Positions 8,693-16,521 of a stretch of DNA of 37,359 bases are shown here, one piece after another. Source of the DNA: Akkermansiaceae bacterium (GTDB lineage Bacteria; Verrucomicrobiota; Verrucomicrobiia; Verrucomicrobiales; Akkermansiaceae). Both the position numbers and the translations under genes were made by a program. Under the pieces are notes generated by a model. It saw only the letters and a list, made by a program, of their open reading frames with translations. It was not told the DNA's origin and made no database searches. Each line of letters opens with the position of its first letter. Position 1 is the first letter of the stretch. The stretch is from assembly GCA_021202525.1 (NCBI GenBank), contig JAJQCV010000131.1, positions 10,710 to 48,068 of the forward strand, in the 5' to 3' direction.

Positions 8693-10633
8693 ATGAATAC
8701 ATTGGACGAATCCCTGACGAATGCCGTGAAAGAGGGTAGGCTTTTGGAATCTTCCCTGACCAACATCCGTCTTCTTCTGGCGGGCACGAAGTCTCCCGTG
8801 GCGCGCCAGGCCGTGGAGGAACTGGCCGCCGCCGGACAATGGCAGGAACTGAATGACCGGTTTTACAAAACCCTGGCTTTCGGCACGGGGGGGCTCCGCG
8901 GACGCACCATCGGCAACGTTGTCACGGCTGCGGAAGAAGGGAAGGGCGGCGTGAACGGCCGTCCGGAATATCCCTGCGTGGGAACGGCCTGCATGAACTA
9001 CTTCAACGTGGGGCGTGCGATGCGCGGCCTGATCATCTATGTGAAAAAACACGTGGAAGCCACGGACCCGGGAAGAAAGCCCCGGCTGGTCATCGGGCAC
9101 GATACGCGCCATTTCTCGCGTGACTTTGCCGAATTTTGCGCCGGAATCGGCACGGACCTGGGCTGTGACGTCTATCTGTTCGACAGTCCCCGCGCCACGC
9201 CGGAAATCTCCTTTGCCATCCGTGAACTGAATGCGGACTCCGGCGTCGTGCTGACCGCCAGCCACAACCCCTCCCACGACAACGGCTTCAAGGCCTATTT
9301 CAGTGACGGCGCCCAGCTTGTCCCCCCGCATGACAAGGCGGTGATTGCGGAAGTGAACGCCCTGACCTCGGAAGAATACGAACCCCTGCCGGAAAACCGG
9401 AGGGGAGAACTCCACGTGCTGGACTCCTCCTTCGACCGCATTTACATGGACAGGCTGAAATCCGTGCTTCTGCGTCCGGAACTCTTCTCCAAAGGAGGCG
9501 CCAAAATCGTTTACTCCAACCTGCACGGCACGGGCGGCCACATCATCGTTCCGCTGCTGAAGGAACTGGGCTGCAATGTGCAGACCGTGGCGGCGCAGGA
9601 CGTACAGGACGGACGCTTCCCGACCGTGGCTTCCCCGAACCCGGAAAATCTGCCGGCACTGGCCATGGCCATTGAACAGGCGGACGCTTCCGGAGCGGAC
9701 ATCGTCATCGCCACGGACCCGGATGCGGACCGTATGGGCGTGGCCGTGCGCGGGGAAGACGGAAAAATGCACCTGCTGACGGGCAACCAGATCGGCTCCC
9801 TGCTGGCGTGGTACCGCTGCATGAGCATGTCGGAACTCGGCATCATCAATGACTCCAACCGTTCCCGCGCCGTCATGGTGAAAACATTCGTCACCACCGG
9901 GCTGCAGGACGCCATCGGCCACCACTTCGGGTATGAAGTAGTCAACGTGCTCACGGGGTTCAAATACATTGCCCAGAAGCTTGGAAAATACGAGGAAGCC
10001 ATCCCGGCTGAAAAACGCAGGGACTACCGCAGGATGAGCGAGGAGCAGACGCGGGCCCTGCGCCTGCAATACAGCCGCTACTTCGTGTTCGGCGGGGAGG
10101 AAAGCTACGGCTACCTGGCCCAGGACTTTGTGCGTGACAAGGATGCCAACTCCGCCGCCATCATCTTTGCGGAACTGGCCGCTTATGCGGAAAGCGCCGG
10201 AAAGAGCCTGCTGGAACTCCTGCATGAGCTCTTTGAAAAATTCGGCGTCTATCTGGAAATGGGCAAATCCCTGGTCATGGAAGGTGCGGACGGCGCCGCC
10301 AAAATTGCGGCCCTCTCCGCATCCTACTCCGCCAATCCTCCCGCGGAACTGGACGGCGTCGCCGTCAGCGGCATCCGCGACTTTTCCAAGGGGGACATGG
10401 TGGACGTGGAAGGCGATCCCATCCCCGCGGAAAAGATGATCTTTGTGGACCTGGCGGACGGCCGCAGCTTTGCGGTGCGCCCCTCCGGCACGGAACCCAA
10501 GATCAAATACTACCTCTTCGGTCACGGCAGGCCGGGCGAGTCCGTGAAGGAGGCGCTGCCCAAGGTCCAGGCCTCTCTGGACTCCCTGTGGGCGGCCGTG
10601 GAAAAGGATGCCCGCACCCGTTCCGATAGCTAA
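8693..10633 (+). CDS. Phosphoglucomutase/phosphomannomutase family protein
   Basis: A 646-residue alpha-D-phosphohexomutase, which interconverts hexose 1- and 6-phosphates for glycogen, cell-wall and envelope sugar supply. All four family signatures are present: the active-site phosphoserine loop TASHNP (188-193, Ser190), the metal loop DPDADR (342-347), the sugar-binding loop GGEESYGY (467-474) and the phosphate-binding loop RPSGTEPK (596-603). The N-terminal FGTGGLRG (63-70) is typical of the longer PgcA/PGM2-like branch, which the length also fits. Glucose versus mannose preference cannot be told from sequence. It stands alone, with its own promoter and a strong terminator after it. Confidence 0.92.
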   Translation: MNTLDESLTNAVKEGRLLESSLTNIRLLLAGTKSPVARQAVEELAAAGQWQELNDRFYKTLAFGTGGLRGRTIGNVVTAAEEGKGGVNGRPEYPCVGTACMNYFNVGRAMRGLIIYVKKHVEATDPGRKPRLVIGHDTRHFSRDFAEFCAGIGTDLGCDVYLFDSPRATPEISFAIRELNADSGVVLTASHNPSHDNGFKAYFSDGAQLVPPHDKAVIAEVNALTSEEYEPLPENRRGELHVLDSSFDRIYMDRLKSVLLRPELFSKGGAKIVYSNLHGTGGHIIVPLLKELGCNVQTVAAQDVQDGRFPTVASPNPENLPALAMAIEQADASGADIVIATDPDADRMGVAVRGEDGKMHLLTGNQIGSLLAWYRCMSMSELGIINDSNRSRAVMVKTFVTTGLQDAIGHHFGYEVVNVLTGFKYIAQKLGKYEEAIPAEKRRDYRRMSEEQTRALRLQYSRYFVFGGEESYGYLAQDFVRDKDANSAAIIFAELAAYAESAGKSLLELLHELFEKFGVYLEMGKSLVMEGADGAAKIAALSASYSANPPAELDGVAVSGIRDFSKGDMVDVEGDPIPAEKMIFVDLADGRSFAVRPSGTEPKIKYYLFGHGRPGESVKEALPKVQASLDSLWAAVEKDARTRSDS

Positions 10634-10644
10634 ATATTGTTAAC

Positions 10645-10690
10645 AAATTCGCCCCGACTACTACGCAATGTGGACGGGGCGAATTTATTT
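10645..10690 (+). terminator. Rho-independent terminator after the phosphohexomutase gene
   Basis: A perfect 12 bp stem, AAATTCGCCCCG (10645-10656) with CGGGGCGAATTT (10675-10686), and an 18-base loop, followed by a T-rich tract (ATTTTCTT). It starts 11 bases after the stop codon at 10633. It also shows that the in-frame ATG at 10668 lies within a hairpin and is not the start of the next gene. Confidence 0.75.
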
Positions 10691-10730
10691 TCTTGCCAAA
10701 GGAGGCGGATTTGAGCAGTTTATAGTCCTT

Positions 10731-11276
10731 ATGACATTTGCGGTTCAAAAACCCCTCTGCCTGGTTTCCGCTCTGTTTGCCGGGCTTATACTCTCCTCCT
10801 GCTCCTCCTCCCAACGCCAAGTCGAAGCCCCTGCGCGCCTCCCCGCCTACAGCTTCGTTCCCGGGAAGACGGCCGTTCTTCACAACGGGAAAGCCATTCC
10901 TCCCAGGAATGCCCCCGTCCAGGTGAAACGGGCCATCGCAGCCGCCAATTCCCTGGTCAACAAACCCTACCGGATGGGCGGCGGCCACAGGAAGCACTAT
11001 GATACTCATTACGACTGCTCCGGAAGCACCTCTTTTGTTCTGAAGGAAGCCGGCCTCCTGACTTCCACCCGCCATTCCAAGCTGTTCCTGAATTACGGGC
11101 AGAAAGGGTCCGGGGACTGGATCTCCGTCTACGCTAAAAACGGACACGTCTTCCTGGTCATCTGCGGCCTCCGGTTTGACACCTCCGGCAGCGGCAGGCG
11201 CGGCGAAGGCCCCCGCTGGAGAGTGGACGGCCGGAACACCAGGAACTTCCTGGTGCGCCATCCCACGGGACTTTAA
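10731..11276 (+). CDS. NlpC/P60-family lipoprotein, probable peptidoglycan peptidase
   Basis: A 181-residue lipoprotein with a signal peptide and lipobox LSSC (lipidated Cys24), then a short linker and an NlpC/P60-like domain (about residues 65-179). The catalytic Cys is in YDCSG (Cys96), the His in NGHVF (His139), and a third polar residue may be His177 near the C-terminus. The family cleaves peptide stems of peptidoglycan. The domain is short and ends soon after the His, so activity is likely but unproven. The ATG at 10731 gives a proper signal peptide; a longer frame would start inside the preceding terminator. A GGAGG at 10701-10705 is too far (25 bases) to serve this start. TATAGT directly upstream suggests a promoter close to the ATG. 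Its place before ftsA suits a wall-remodelling role at division (inference). Confidence 0.8.
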   Translation: MTFAVQKPLCLVSALFAGLILSSCSSSQRQVEAPARLPAYSFVPGKTAVLHNGKAIPPRNAPVQVKRAIAAANSLVNKPYRMGGGHRKHYDTHYDCSGSTSFVLKEAGLLTSTRHSKLFLNYGQKGSGDWISVYAKNGHVFLVICGLRFDTSGSGRRGEGPRWRVDGRNTRNFLVRHPTGL

Positions 11277-11330
11277 CCCGTCCTCTGCGGTTTCAGGCCG
11301 TGTTTTTTGTGTATGTTCGCACGGGCTTTC

Positions 11331-11359
11331 TTGATCAATGAAGCCTGATGTGCTATCAG
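11331..11359 (+). promoter_or_regulatory. Predicted promoter of the ftsA-ftsZ operon
   Basis: TTGATC (11331-11336) and TATCAG (11354-11359) with a 17 bp spacer. Transcription would begin near 11366, leaving a leader of about 25 bases before the ftsA ATG at 11391. Confidence 0.4.
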
Positions 11360-11390
11360 GTGTGAGGACGTTGATAGTTCCTTGACTTTC

Positions 11391-12602
11391 ATGGCTAAGA
11401 CAAAAATTCACGTAGGGCTTGAAATAGGCACGAGCAAAACCTGCATGGTCGTGGGCGAAGTGAAGCCGGACGCGACCGTGACGATCATCGGCGTGGGTGA
11501 AGTTCCTAGCGAGGGGGTGGTGCGCGGAGAAATAGAAGACACCTCCAAGGTCATCCAGTGCGTTTACGACGCCTGGAACATGGCCCAGGACCATGCGGAC
11601 GTGGACATCATGACCGTTTACCTCTCCGTGACGGGCGCCCACATCGTGGGACAGAACAACCGCGGCACCTTCCGGCTGCCTCCGGATGAAAGCATCATCT
11701 CCCAGGAGCACATGGACGAGGTGACGGAAATCGCCCGCGACGTGGCCCTGGGGCCGGAACAATTCGTCCTGCACCGCGTGCCGGGCCTCTTCTCCGTGGA
11801 CGGGCAGGAAAACCTGACCAACCCCGCCGGGCTGACCGGAAGGACGCTGGACATTGACTGCCACATCATCCACGGTATCAAATCCCGTATCACCAACTCC
11901 TTCCGTTGCGTCAGGGAAGTTCCCCTGGACATTGCGGACGTGGTCTTTGCGCCCATCGCCACGGCCCAATTTGTGCTCAACAGGCAGGTGAAACAGGCGG
12001 GTGCGCTCCTGATAGACATGGGGGCGGGCACCACGGACTATGTGCTGTATCTGGACGGCCAGCTCGTGGCCTCCGGCTGCGTGCCGCTGGGCGGGGACCA
12101 TATCTCCAACGACATTACCCTGATGACCGGCATCCCCCTGCCGCAGGCGGAACTGCTGAAAAAGACGGAGGGTGACGCCAACAGCTTCTCCGGGAAAACC
12201 AATGAAATGGTGCGCGTGCGCGGGGAAGGCGGCATGAAGGACGCCGCGGTTGAACGCAATGTGCTTAATGAAATCATCCGTTCCCGCCTGCTGGAAATCT
12301 TCAATCTGGTCAAATCATCCCTGCCCAAGGACACCTTCAAGGGCAACCGCTGCCACGGAGTCTACCTGTGCGGGGGCGCCAGCCTCATGCGCGGCGTAGG
12401 GGAACTGGCTTCCCACGTATTCGGCGTGGCGATCAGCCGCCCCACGCTGTCCAAAAACGGAGCCCCCTCCTACCTGGACGACCCGCGGTACTGCACGGCC
12501 ATCGGCCTGATCCGCTACGCCCAGATTCTGGACGCGGAACTGCCGCCGCAGCGGAGCTGGTTGGGCCGCCTCTTCGGCCTCTTCTCCAAGGAACGTTCCT
12601 GA
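11391..12602 (+). CDS. ftsA: Cell division protein FtsA
   Basis: A 403-residue actin-fold ATPase that tethers FtsZ filaments to the membrane. The phosphate-1 motif is GLEIGTSKTCMVV (9-21), phosphate-2 is LIDMGAGTTDYVLY (207-220), and the adenosine motif is LCGGASLMRG in the C-terminal third. The last 16 residues (SWLGRLFGLF within 388-403) form the amphipathic membrane-targeting helix expected of FtsA. A TTG three codons earlier is possible, but the ATG at 11391 was preferred. The gene is followed after 21 bases by ftsZ. The usual upstream neighbours (ftsQ, ddl, mur genes) are absent, so the dcw cluster is broken up here. Confidence 0.93.
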   Translation: MAKTKIHVGLEIGTSKTCMVVGEVKPDATVTIIGVGEVPSEGVVRGEIEDTSKVIQCVYDAWNMAQDHADVDIMTVYLSVTGAHIVGQNNRGTFRLPPDESIISQEHMDEVTEIARDVALGPEQFVLHRVPGLFSVDGQENLTNPAGLTGRTLDIDCHIIHGIKSRITNSFRCVREVPLDIADVVFAPIATAQFVLNRQVKQAGALLIDMGAGTTDYVLYLDGQLVASGCVPLGGDHISNDITLMTGIPLPQAELLKKTEGDANSFSGKTNEMVRVRGEGGMKDAAVERNVLNEIIRSRLLEIFNLVKSSLPKDTFKGNRCHGVYLCGGASLMRGVGELASHVFGVAISRPTLSKNGAPSYLDDPRYCTAIGLIRYAQILDAELPPQRSWLGRLFGLFSKERS

Positions 12603-12623
12603 CACCCCCATCCCCCTATCACC

Positions 12624-14066
12624 ATGCTGGACTTTTCTACACGGGAACCGGCCGCCCGGTCCGGAAAAACCTGCCTCTTCGGCGCAGGTTCCGCAGGCAC
12701 CAAGGTCATGGAGGAAGTGCTGGCCCTGGCGCCGCAGACCTCCTCCGTATGCGCCATGAATCTGGACGCACGCCTGCTGAACGCCTCCTCCGTCCCCTGC
12801 AAGATTCATTTGGGCGCCAGAATCACCCGTGGACTGGGATCGGGCGGCGACGCCTCCGTGGGAGCCCAGGCGGCGCGGGAAAGTGAATCCGCCATCCTGC
12901 GGGCCCTGGAAGGCTGTGACCTGGCCGTCATCGCCGCCGGGCTTGGTGGCGGTACGGGGTCCGGCGTGGCTCCGGAAGCCGCGCGTCTTGCCAAGGAACA
13001 GGGAGCCTATGTCGTCAGCGTCGTTATCCGGCCATTCGGTTTTGAGGGAGAGCGCCGTTCCGCCCTTGCGGATGAAGCCCTGGCCCGGCTGGCCCTGTAT
13101 TCGGACATGGTGCTGCGCTTTGACAATGACGCCATGGAAAGCCTGATTGATTCCGACAAGGGAGTGCTGGAAGCCTTCTCCGTCGTCAACGCCCTCATGG
13201 CGCGCGCCGTGCTGATCGTGCCGTCCCTTCTCGACTCCTCCGGAAGTCTGCTCCAGGTCGGTCTGGACGATCTCCTGCGCGTGGCCGGAGCGGGGAAGGG
13301 CATCTGTTCCTTCGGCGTGGGGGAATCCTCCGTGAACGCCCCTGTGGAAGAAATACTGGCGCAGGTGAAAAACTCCCCCCTCTTTCTGGAAAAGCGCCTG
13401 AGCGCGGTGGACGATGTTCTGGTGCTGGTCCGCGGCGGAGCTTCCCTGACCCTGCAGCGTCTGGAAATGCTGGTGAACGGCATGGCGGAAATGCTGGGCG
13501 GTTCCGTGCGCCTCCATATCGGCGCGAGCGTGGCGGACGGCATGGATGACCGTCTGGCATTGACCGTGCTGGGTGTCGTGCCGGCGGAAAAAGCGGTGCC
13601 CCGTCCCGTTCCATCCCTGAAGCCGGAAACGGCGGCGCCTGCGGAACCGGAGCTGGTGCCGGAAGAAAGTCTTTTTGTCGGAGCCGGGAAAACCATCCAG
13701 CCCTCTCCCCCGGCGGCGATGCCGGAACCCGAACCAGAGCGGCCCGTTCCTTCCGTCAAGAGCAATGAACACGAGCTGGAAGAGGAACTGGTCCCGGTGA
13801 GGCCGGTCCTCCCGGTGCCGGATATCGTCCAGTCACCCCCGGAAAGTCCCTTGGCAGAGGAAAAAGGCGGGATGGATGAAAAGCCGGAGGAAGAACCGGA
13901 ACCCGCTCCCGACATCAAGGAGCTGGAAGAAGGCACTCCCCCCGCGGAGGGCGAGGAGGAACGCGCCGGGCACGGCTTGTTCGCCCGCGTGCGTCCTCTC
14001 ATTCTGGACGGAGAAGACCTGGACCTTCCCCCGGCGCTGAGAAAAAGGAAACCGGACCAGAACTGA
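12624..14066 (+). CDS. ftsZ: Divergent cell division protein FtsZ
   Basis: A 480-residue tubulin-like GTPase. Recognisable parts are TRGLGSGGDASVG (68-80), the tubulin signature GGGTGSG (108-114), RPFGFEGERR (136-145) and FDNDAM (166-171). A long acidic, Pro/Glu-rich linker (about 330-450) follows, then a C-terminal peptide ending DLDLPPALRKR, which matches the FtsA-binding tail. Unusual points are the first glycine loop (LFGAGSAG instead of a GGGGNA-type loop) and the T7 synergy loop, which reads QVGLDD (211-216) where most FtsZ have NxDFAD: the Asn and first Asp are replaced by Gln and Gly. Position next to ftsA makes the assignment firm. GTPase rate or partner needs may differ from model FtsZ (inference). 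Confidence 0.9.
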   Translation: MLDFSTREPAARSGKTCLFGAGSAGTKVMEEVLALAPQTSSVCAMNLDARLLNASSVPCKIHLGARITRGLGSGGDASVGAQAARESESAILRALEGCDLAVIAAGLGGGTGSGVAPEAARLAKEQGAYVVSVVIRPFGFEGERRSALADEALARLALYSDMVLRFDNDAMESLIDSDKGVLEAFSVVNALMARAVLIVPSLLDSSGSLLQVGLDDLLRVAGAGKGICSFGVGESSVNAPVEEILAQVKNSPLFLEKRLSAVDDVLVLVRGGASLTLQRLEMLVNGMAEMLGGSVRLHIGASVADGMDDRLALTVLGVVPAEKAVPRPVPSLKPETAAPAEPELVPEESLFVGAGKTIQPSPPAAMPEPEPERPVPSVKSNEHELEEELVPVRPVLPVPDIVQSPPESPLAEEKGGMDEKPEEEPEPAPDIKELEEGTPPAEGEEERAGHGLFARVRPLILDGEDLDLPPALRKRKPDQN

Positions 14067-15433
14067 TGCCTTCCCCCCGCGCGTCCAGGCTGTGGTTTTG
14101 GGCGATGATTCTCGCCGCCCTCCTGTATGTGGCTCTGCTCAGTTGGTGGAGCCCGTTCACGTCCGATACGTACCACCATGCCCTCACGGGCATGGAACAC
14201 CATTTTTCATTCACCCTGGTTTGGGAGCGCTGCGTGGACTCCTACATGACCTGGAATCCCAGGATAGGGGAATATCTGGCATTTGCGGTGGCGACGGCCG
14301 GCAAATGGCTCTTTATCCTGCTCAATCCCCCGGTGCAGGTCGGTCTGGCACTCATGATGTTCTACCTGGTTGCCGGGCGGAGGGTGAATCCCCGCTCCTG
14401 GCCGGACGTGCGGCTGTTCGGACTGGGGCTGCTCCTGCTGTTCACCTGTACGGCCCGTCCCGGCGTCACCATTTACTGGCTCTCCGGAGCAACCAACTAT
14501 TCCTGGGCCGCCGCCCTGTGGCTGGGATTCCTGTGCCTGTACCGCGGCCTGGCGGAAACGGAAAACGAAGCGCCGTCCGGCTGGCGCAGATGGGCGGCCG
14601 TGCTGGTTCTGGGATTCCTGGCGGGCATGACCAATGAAAACAACATCCCCGGAACGTGGCTCCTGCTGGGAATCTTGTTCCTCTTTGTCCGCGTGGTCCG
14701 GCGGAAAAAACTGCCGCTGTGGTTTTACGGCGGCCTTGCGGCACACGTGGCGGGCTCGCTCTGCATGCTGTTCGCCCCCGGAGTCTCGGCCCGGATGAAC
14801 TCCGCCGCGCCCGGCTGCGCCGTGCCTCTCTCCGGCATTCCGGACAGGCTGGAATCCATTCCCGTCCTGCTCGTCAGAATGCATGAATACCTGGCGCTCC
14901 CCCTCTTGCTGGGCCTGGCCGCAGCCTGGGTACTGTGGAAACGTTCCGGCAGGGACCGGAAGGCGTTTCTTCCGTGGAAAACGGAAATGGGAACGGCAGC
15001 GGCCTGTATAGTGACGGCGTATGCCATGGCGCTCTCCTTCTGTGCCGCCGTGATTCCGGCGGACCATGCCATGTTCTCTGCAACCCTGTTGTTCGGTACG
15101 GGCATTATGGCGCTGCTCCATGCCTGGTACGGCATCTCCGGCGCTGTCCCCCGTCCGCGGGTATTCATTGTCTTCTTTCTGGTTCTTTCCGGCGCATGCG
15201 TCGCCTCCACGCTGTACGACCACCTGCTGATGTACCGCCAGCACCGGGAACGCGTCAGCATGATTCTGGAACAAAAAAAAGCCGGAATCCGGGACCTTTC
15301 CGTTCCGCCCTTCGTCCGTCCGTCTCCCTGGTGTTCCTTCATCTTCTGGGTGGACCTGTCCGAATCTCCGGAGGACTACGTTAACCGCGGCGCGGCCGCC
15401 TACTATGGAATCCGGAGCATCAGGACAAAATAA
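14066..15433 (+). CDS. DUF6056-type polytopic membrane protein
   Basis: A 455-residue integral membrane protein with many hydrophobic spans (for example 11-27, 71-89, 91-104, 117-130, 146-160, 177-187, 197-211). Loop motifs SGATNYSW (140-147), GMTNEN (187-192) and FAPGVSAR (236-243) are characteristic of DUF6056 proteins, a family that looks like glycosyltransferase-C-fold enzymes of unknown substrate. Its ATG shares one base with the ftsZ stop (TGATG), so it is translationally coupled to ftsZ, which is not a familiar division-operon partner. A role in envelope glycan or lipid-linked sugar transfer near the septum is speculation. A tiny CCCTG/CAGGG hairpin lies at 15481-15493, but no convincing terminator. 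Confidence 0.7.
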   Translation: MPSPRASRLWFWAMILAALLYVALLSWWSPFTSDTYHHALTGMEHHFSFTLVWERCVDSYMTWNPRIGEYLAFAVATAGKWLFILLNPPVQVGLALMMFYLVAGRRVNPRSWPDVRLFGLGLLLLFTCTARPGVTIYWLSGATNYSWAAALWLGFLCLYRGLAETENEAPSGWRRWAAVLVLGFLAGMTNENNIPGTWLLLGILFLFVRVVRRKKLPLWFYGGLAAHVAGSLCMLFAPGVSARMNSAAPGCAVPLSGIPDRLESIPVLLVRMHEYLALPLLLGLAAAWVLWKRSGRDRKAFLPWKTEMGTAAACIVTAYAMALSFCAAVIPADHAMFSATLLFGTGIMALLHAWYGISGAVPRPRVFIVFFLVLSGACVASTLYDHLLMYRQHRERVSMILEQKKAGIRDLSVPPFVRPSPWCSFIFWVDLSESPEDYVNRGAAAYYGIRSIRTK

Positions 15434-15976
15434 AAGGGGGAATAACTTCCTGCCTGCCCTCCTTTCTTCCGCTTGTTTTTCCCTGCGGCAGGGTACGGGT
15501 TGTGGAGCGCAAAAATGCGTGGGCCGCCCGAATGGAAACGGCCTGAAACTGGGAGAAAAAGAAAAAATGAAATACGGAAGCTGAAGGGGAGAATGACTTG
15601 GCAGAGGGACGTTCCAGGGAATCCGGAAAAAGTTAAATCAGGAGGCCGGGAGAGCGGAAAGGAAAGCCGGCAGATAAAACCGTGATTTATTGCAGTCTTC
15701 CGGAAATGAACGGAAAGCCGGATTTACATCCGGCAGGGAAAAGGACTTCATGGAAACGTTGATTGCTTTTTGGCGGGAAACAGGAAGGCGGTAGGAGAAC
15801 AAATCCTTCAGCCGGAATTCGGCCATGAGGAAACGAATGGTTGGATTGGCTGGACAGCAAGGCGAAATACTTGGACGGAATCTTTGTGCAGAAACCATCG
15901 TGAACATAGTCACGTCAGGGAAATGCGGTTTTTTTCTTTCTGCTGTCCGCCCTGATGGATACCCAACGCCTGCCCA
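15434..15976. other. Non-coding stretch left of the CRISPR array
   Basis: I see no credible gene on either strand. A long minus-strand open frame that crosses this stretch and the CRISPR array is an artefact: it translates the repeats into recurring peptides. The sequence is purine-rich on the plus strand and has no clear cas relic, tRNA or mobile-element end. It sits at the leader-distal (trailer) end of the array. Confidence 0.6.
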
Positions 15977-16211
15977 AACGGCTTCGTCGCACCTCGTGTG
16001 AGATGCGATGTTGGTCCATCCAGCGCCCTGTCTTGCCCGTATCGTTTCAATCCACACATCTCGTGTGAGGTGCGACGCCCCAGCAGGTAATCCGCCTGGA
16101 TGCCGGAGCGGTTTCAACCCACGCACCTCGTATGAGGTGCGACTCCAATCCCCAGGCCCTGGCGGCGGCATATGTTTTGTTTCAATCCACGCACCTCGTG
16201 TGAGGTGCGAC
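15977..16211 (-). CRISPR. Small type I-C-like CRISPR array, four repeats, decaying at the trailer end
   Basis: Four 33-base repeats occur at 15977-16009, 16044-16076, 16111-16143 and 16179-16211, with spacers of 34, 34 and 35 bases (16010-16043, 16077-16110, 16144-16178). The plus strand reads GTTTCAATCC...GGTGCGAC with an internal palindrome GCACCTC...GAGGTGC. By convention for type I-C the transcript ends in ATTGAAAC, so the array reads on the minus strand with its leader on the right. The rightmost repeat is taken as canonical, the next two have two or three changes each, and the leftmost keeps only its last 22 bases (two mismatches). That gradient fits a trailer end on the left. No cas gene is in the window. 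Confidence 0.88.
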
Positions 16212-16521
16212 GGCAGGGGAGGTATCCTGCTGATGTTCAGGTGGGCAGAGGATGTTTTGCGCCAACCTGTTTATCAGAGGGATATTTCCAACCTGCCATT
16301 TATTGTTTCAATGATGTCAATATACAGTCCTCAATAACTTGCAGCAATCGCCGGTATCCCGGGAATTTTCTGTGAGCTTGAGGTTGGCGCTGTCCGGCAG
16401 AAGGGAGGTGGGCATGTTCCTTCCTTCTGCTTTGGCGTTCCAAGGTGGAAGGAAGTTTATCCGGAAAGAGCAAGCGCGTCCAGTTTCCTTTCCAGTGAAC
16501 AAGGAAGGAATGTTCTTTCCT
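16212..16521. other. Non-coding stretch right of the CRISPR array, candidate leader
   Basis: No gene is evident. The part at about 16255-16345 is clearly more AT-rich than its surroundings, as expected for a CRISPR leader. On the minus strand it holds TTGACA (16320-16315) and an isolated ATTGAAAC (16312-16305) identical to the repeat's 3' end. No matching -10 box stands out. The remainder to 16521 lies downstream of the metallophosphatase gene and shows only a weak GGAAGGAA/TTCTTTCC hairpin (16502-16519). Confidence 0.4.

Noticed and set aside
10668..10730. Upstream ATG at 10668 for the NlpC/P60 lipoprotein
   Set aside because: It lies in the loop of the terminator hairpin and would bury the signal peptide 21 residues inside the protein.
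15638..16171. A 177-codon open frame on the minus strand across the CRISPR region
   Set aside because: It translates the CRISPR repeats (recurring TSYEVRGLK/LTRDVWIET-like peptides) and has no family resemblance; it is a typical false gene on an array.
16305..16312. An isolated ATTGAAAC (minus strand) right of the array, suggesting a fifth repeat
   Set aside because: Only eight bases match, and the 93-base distance to the nearest repeat does not fit a 33-base repeat with 34-35-base spacers; chance or leader sequence is as likely.
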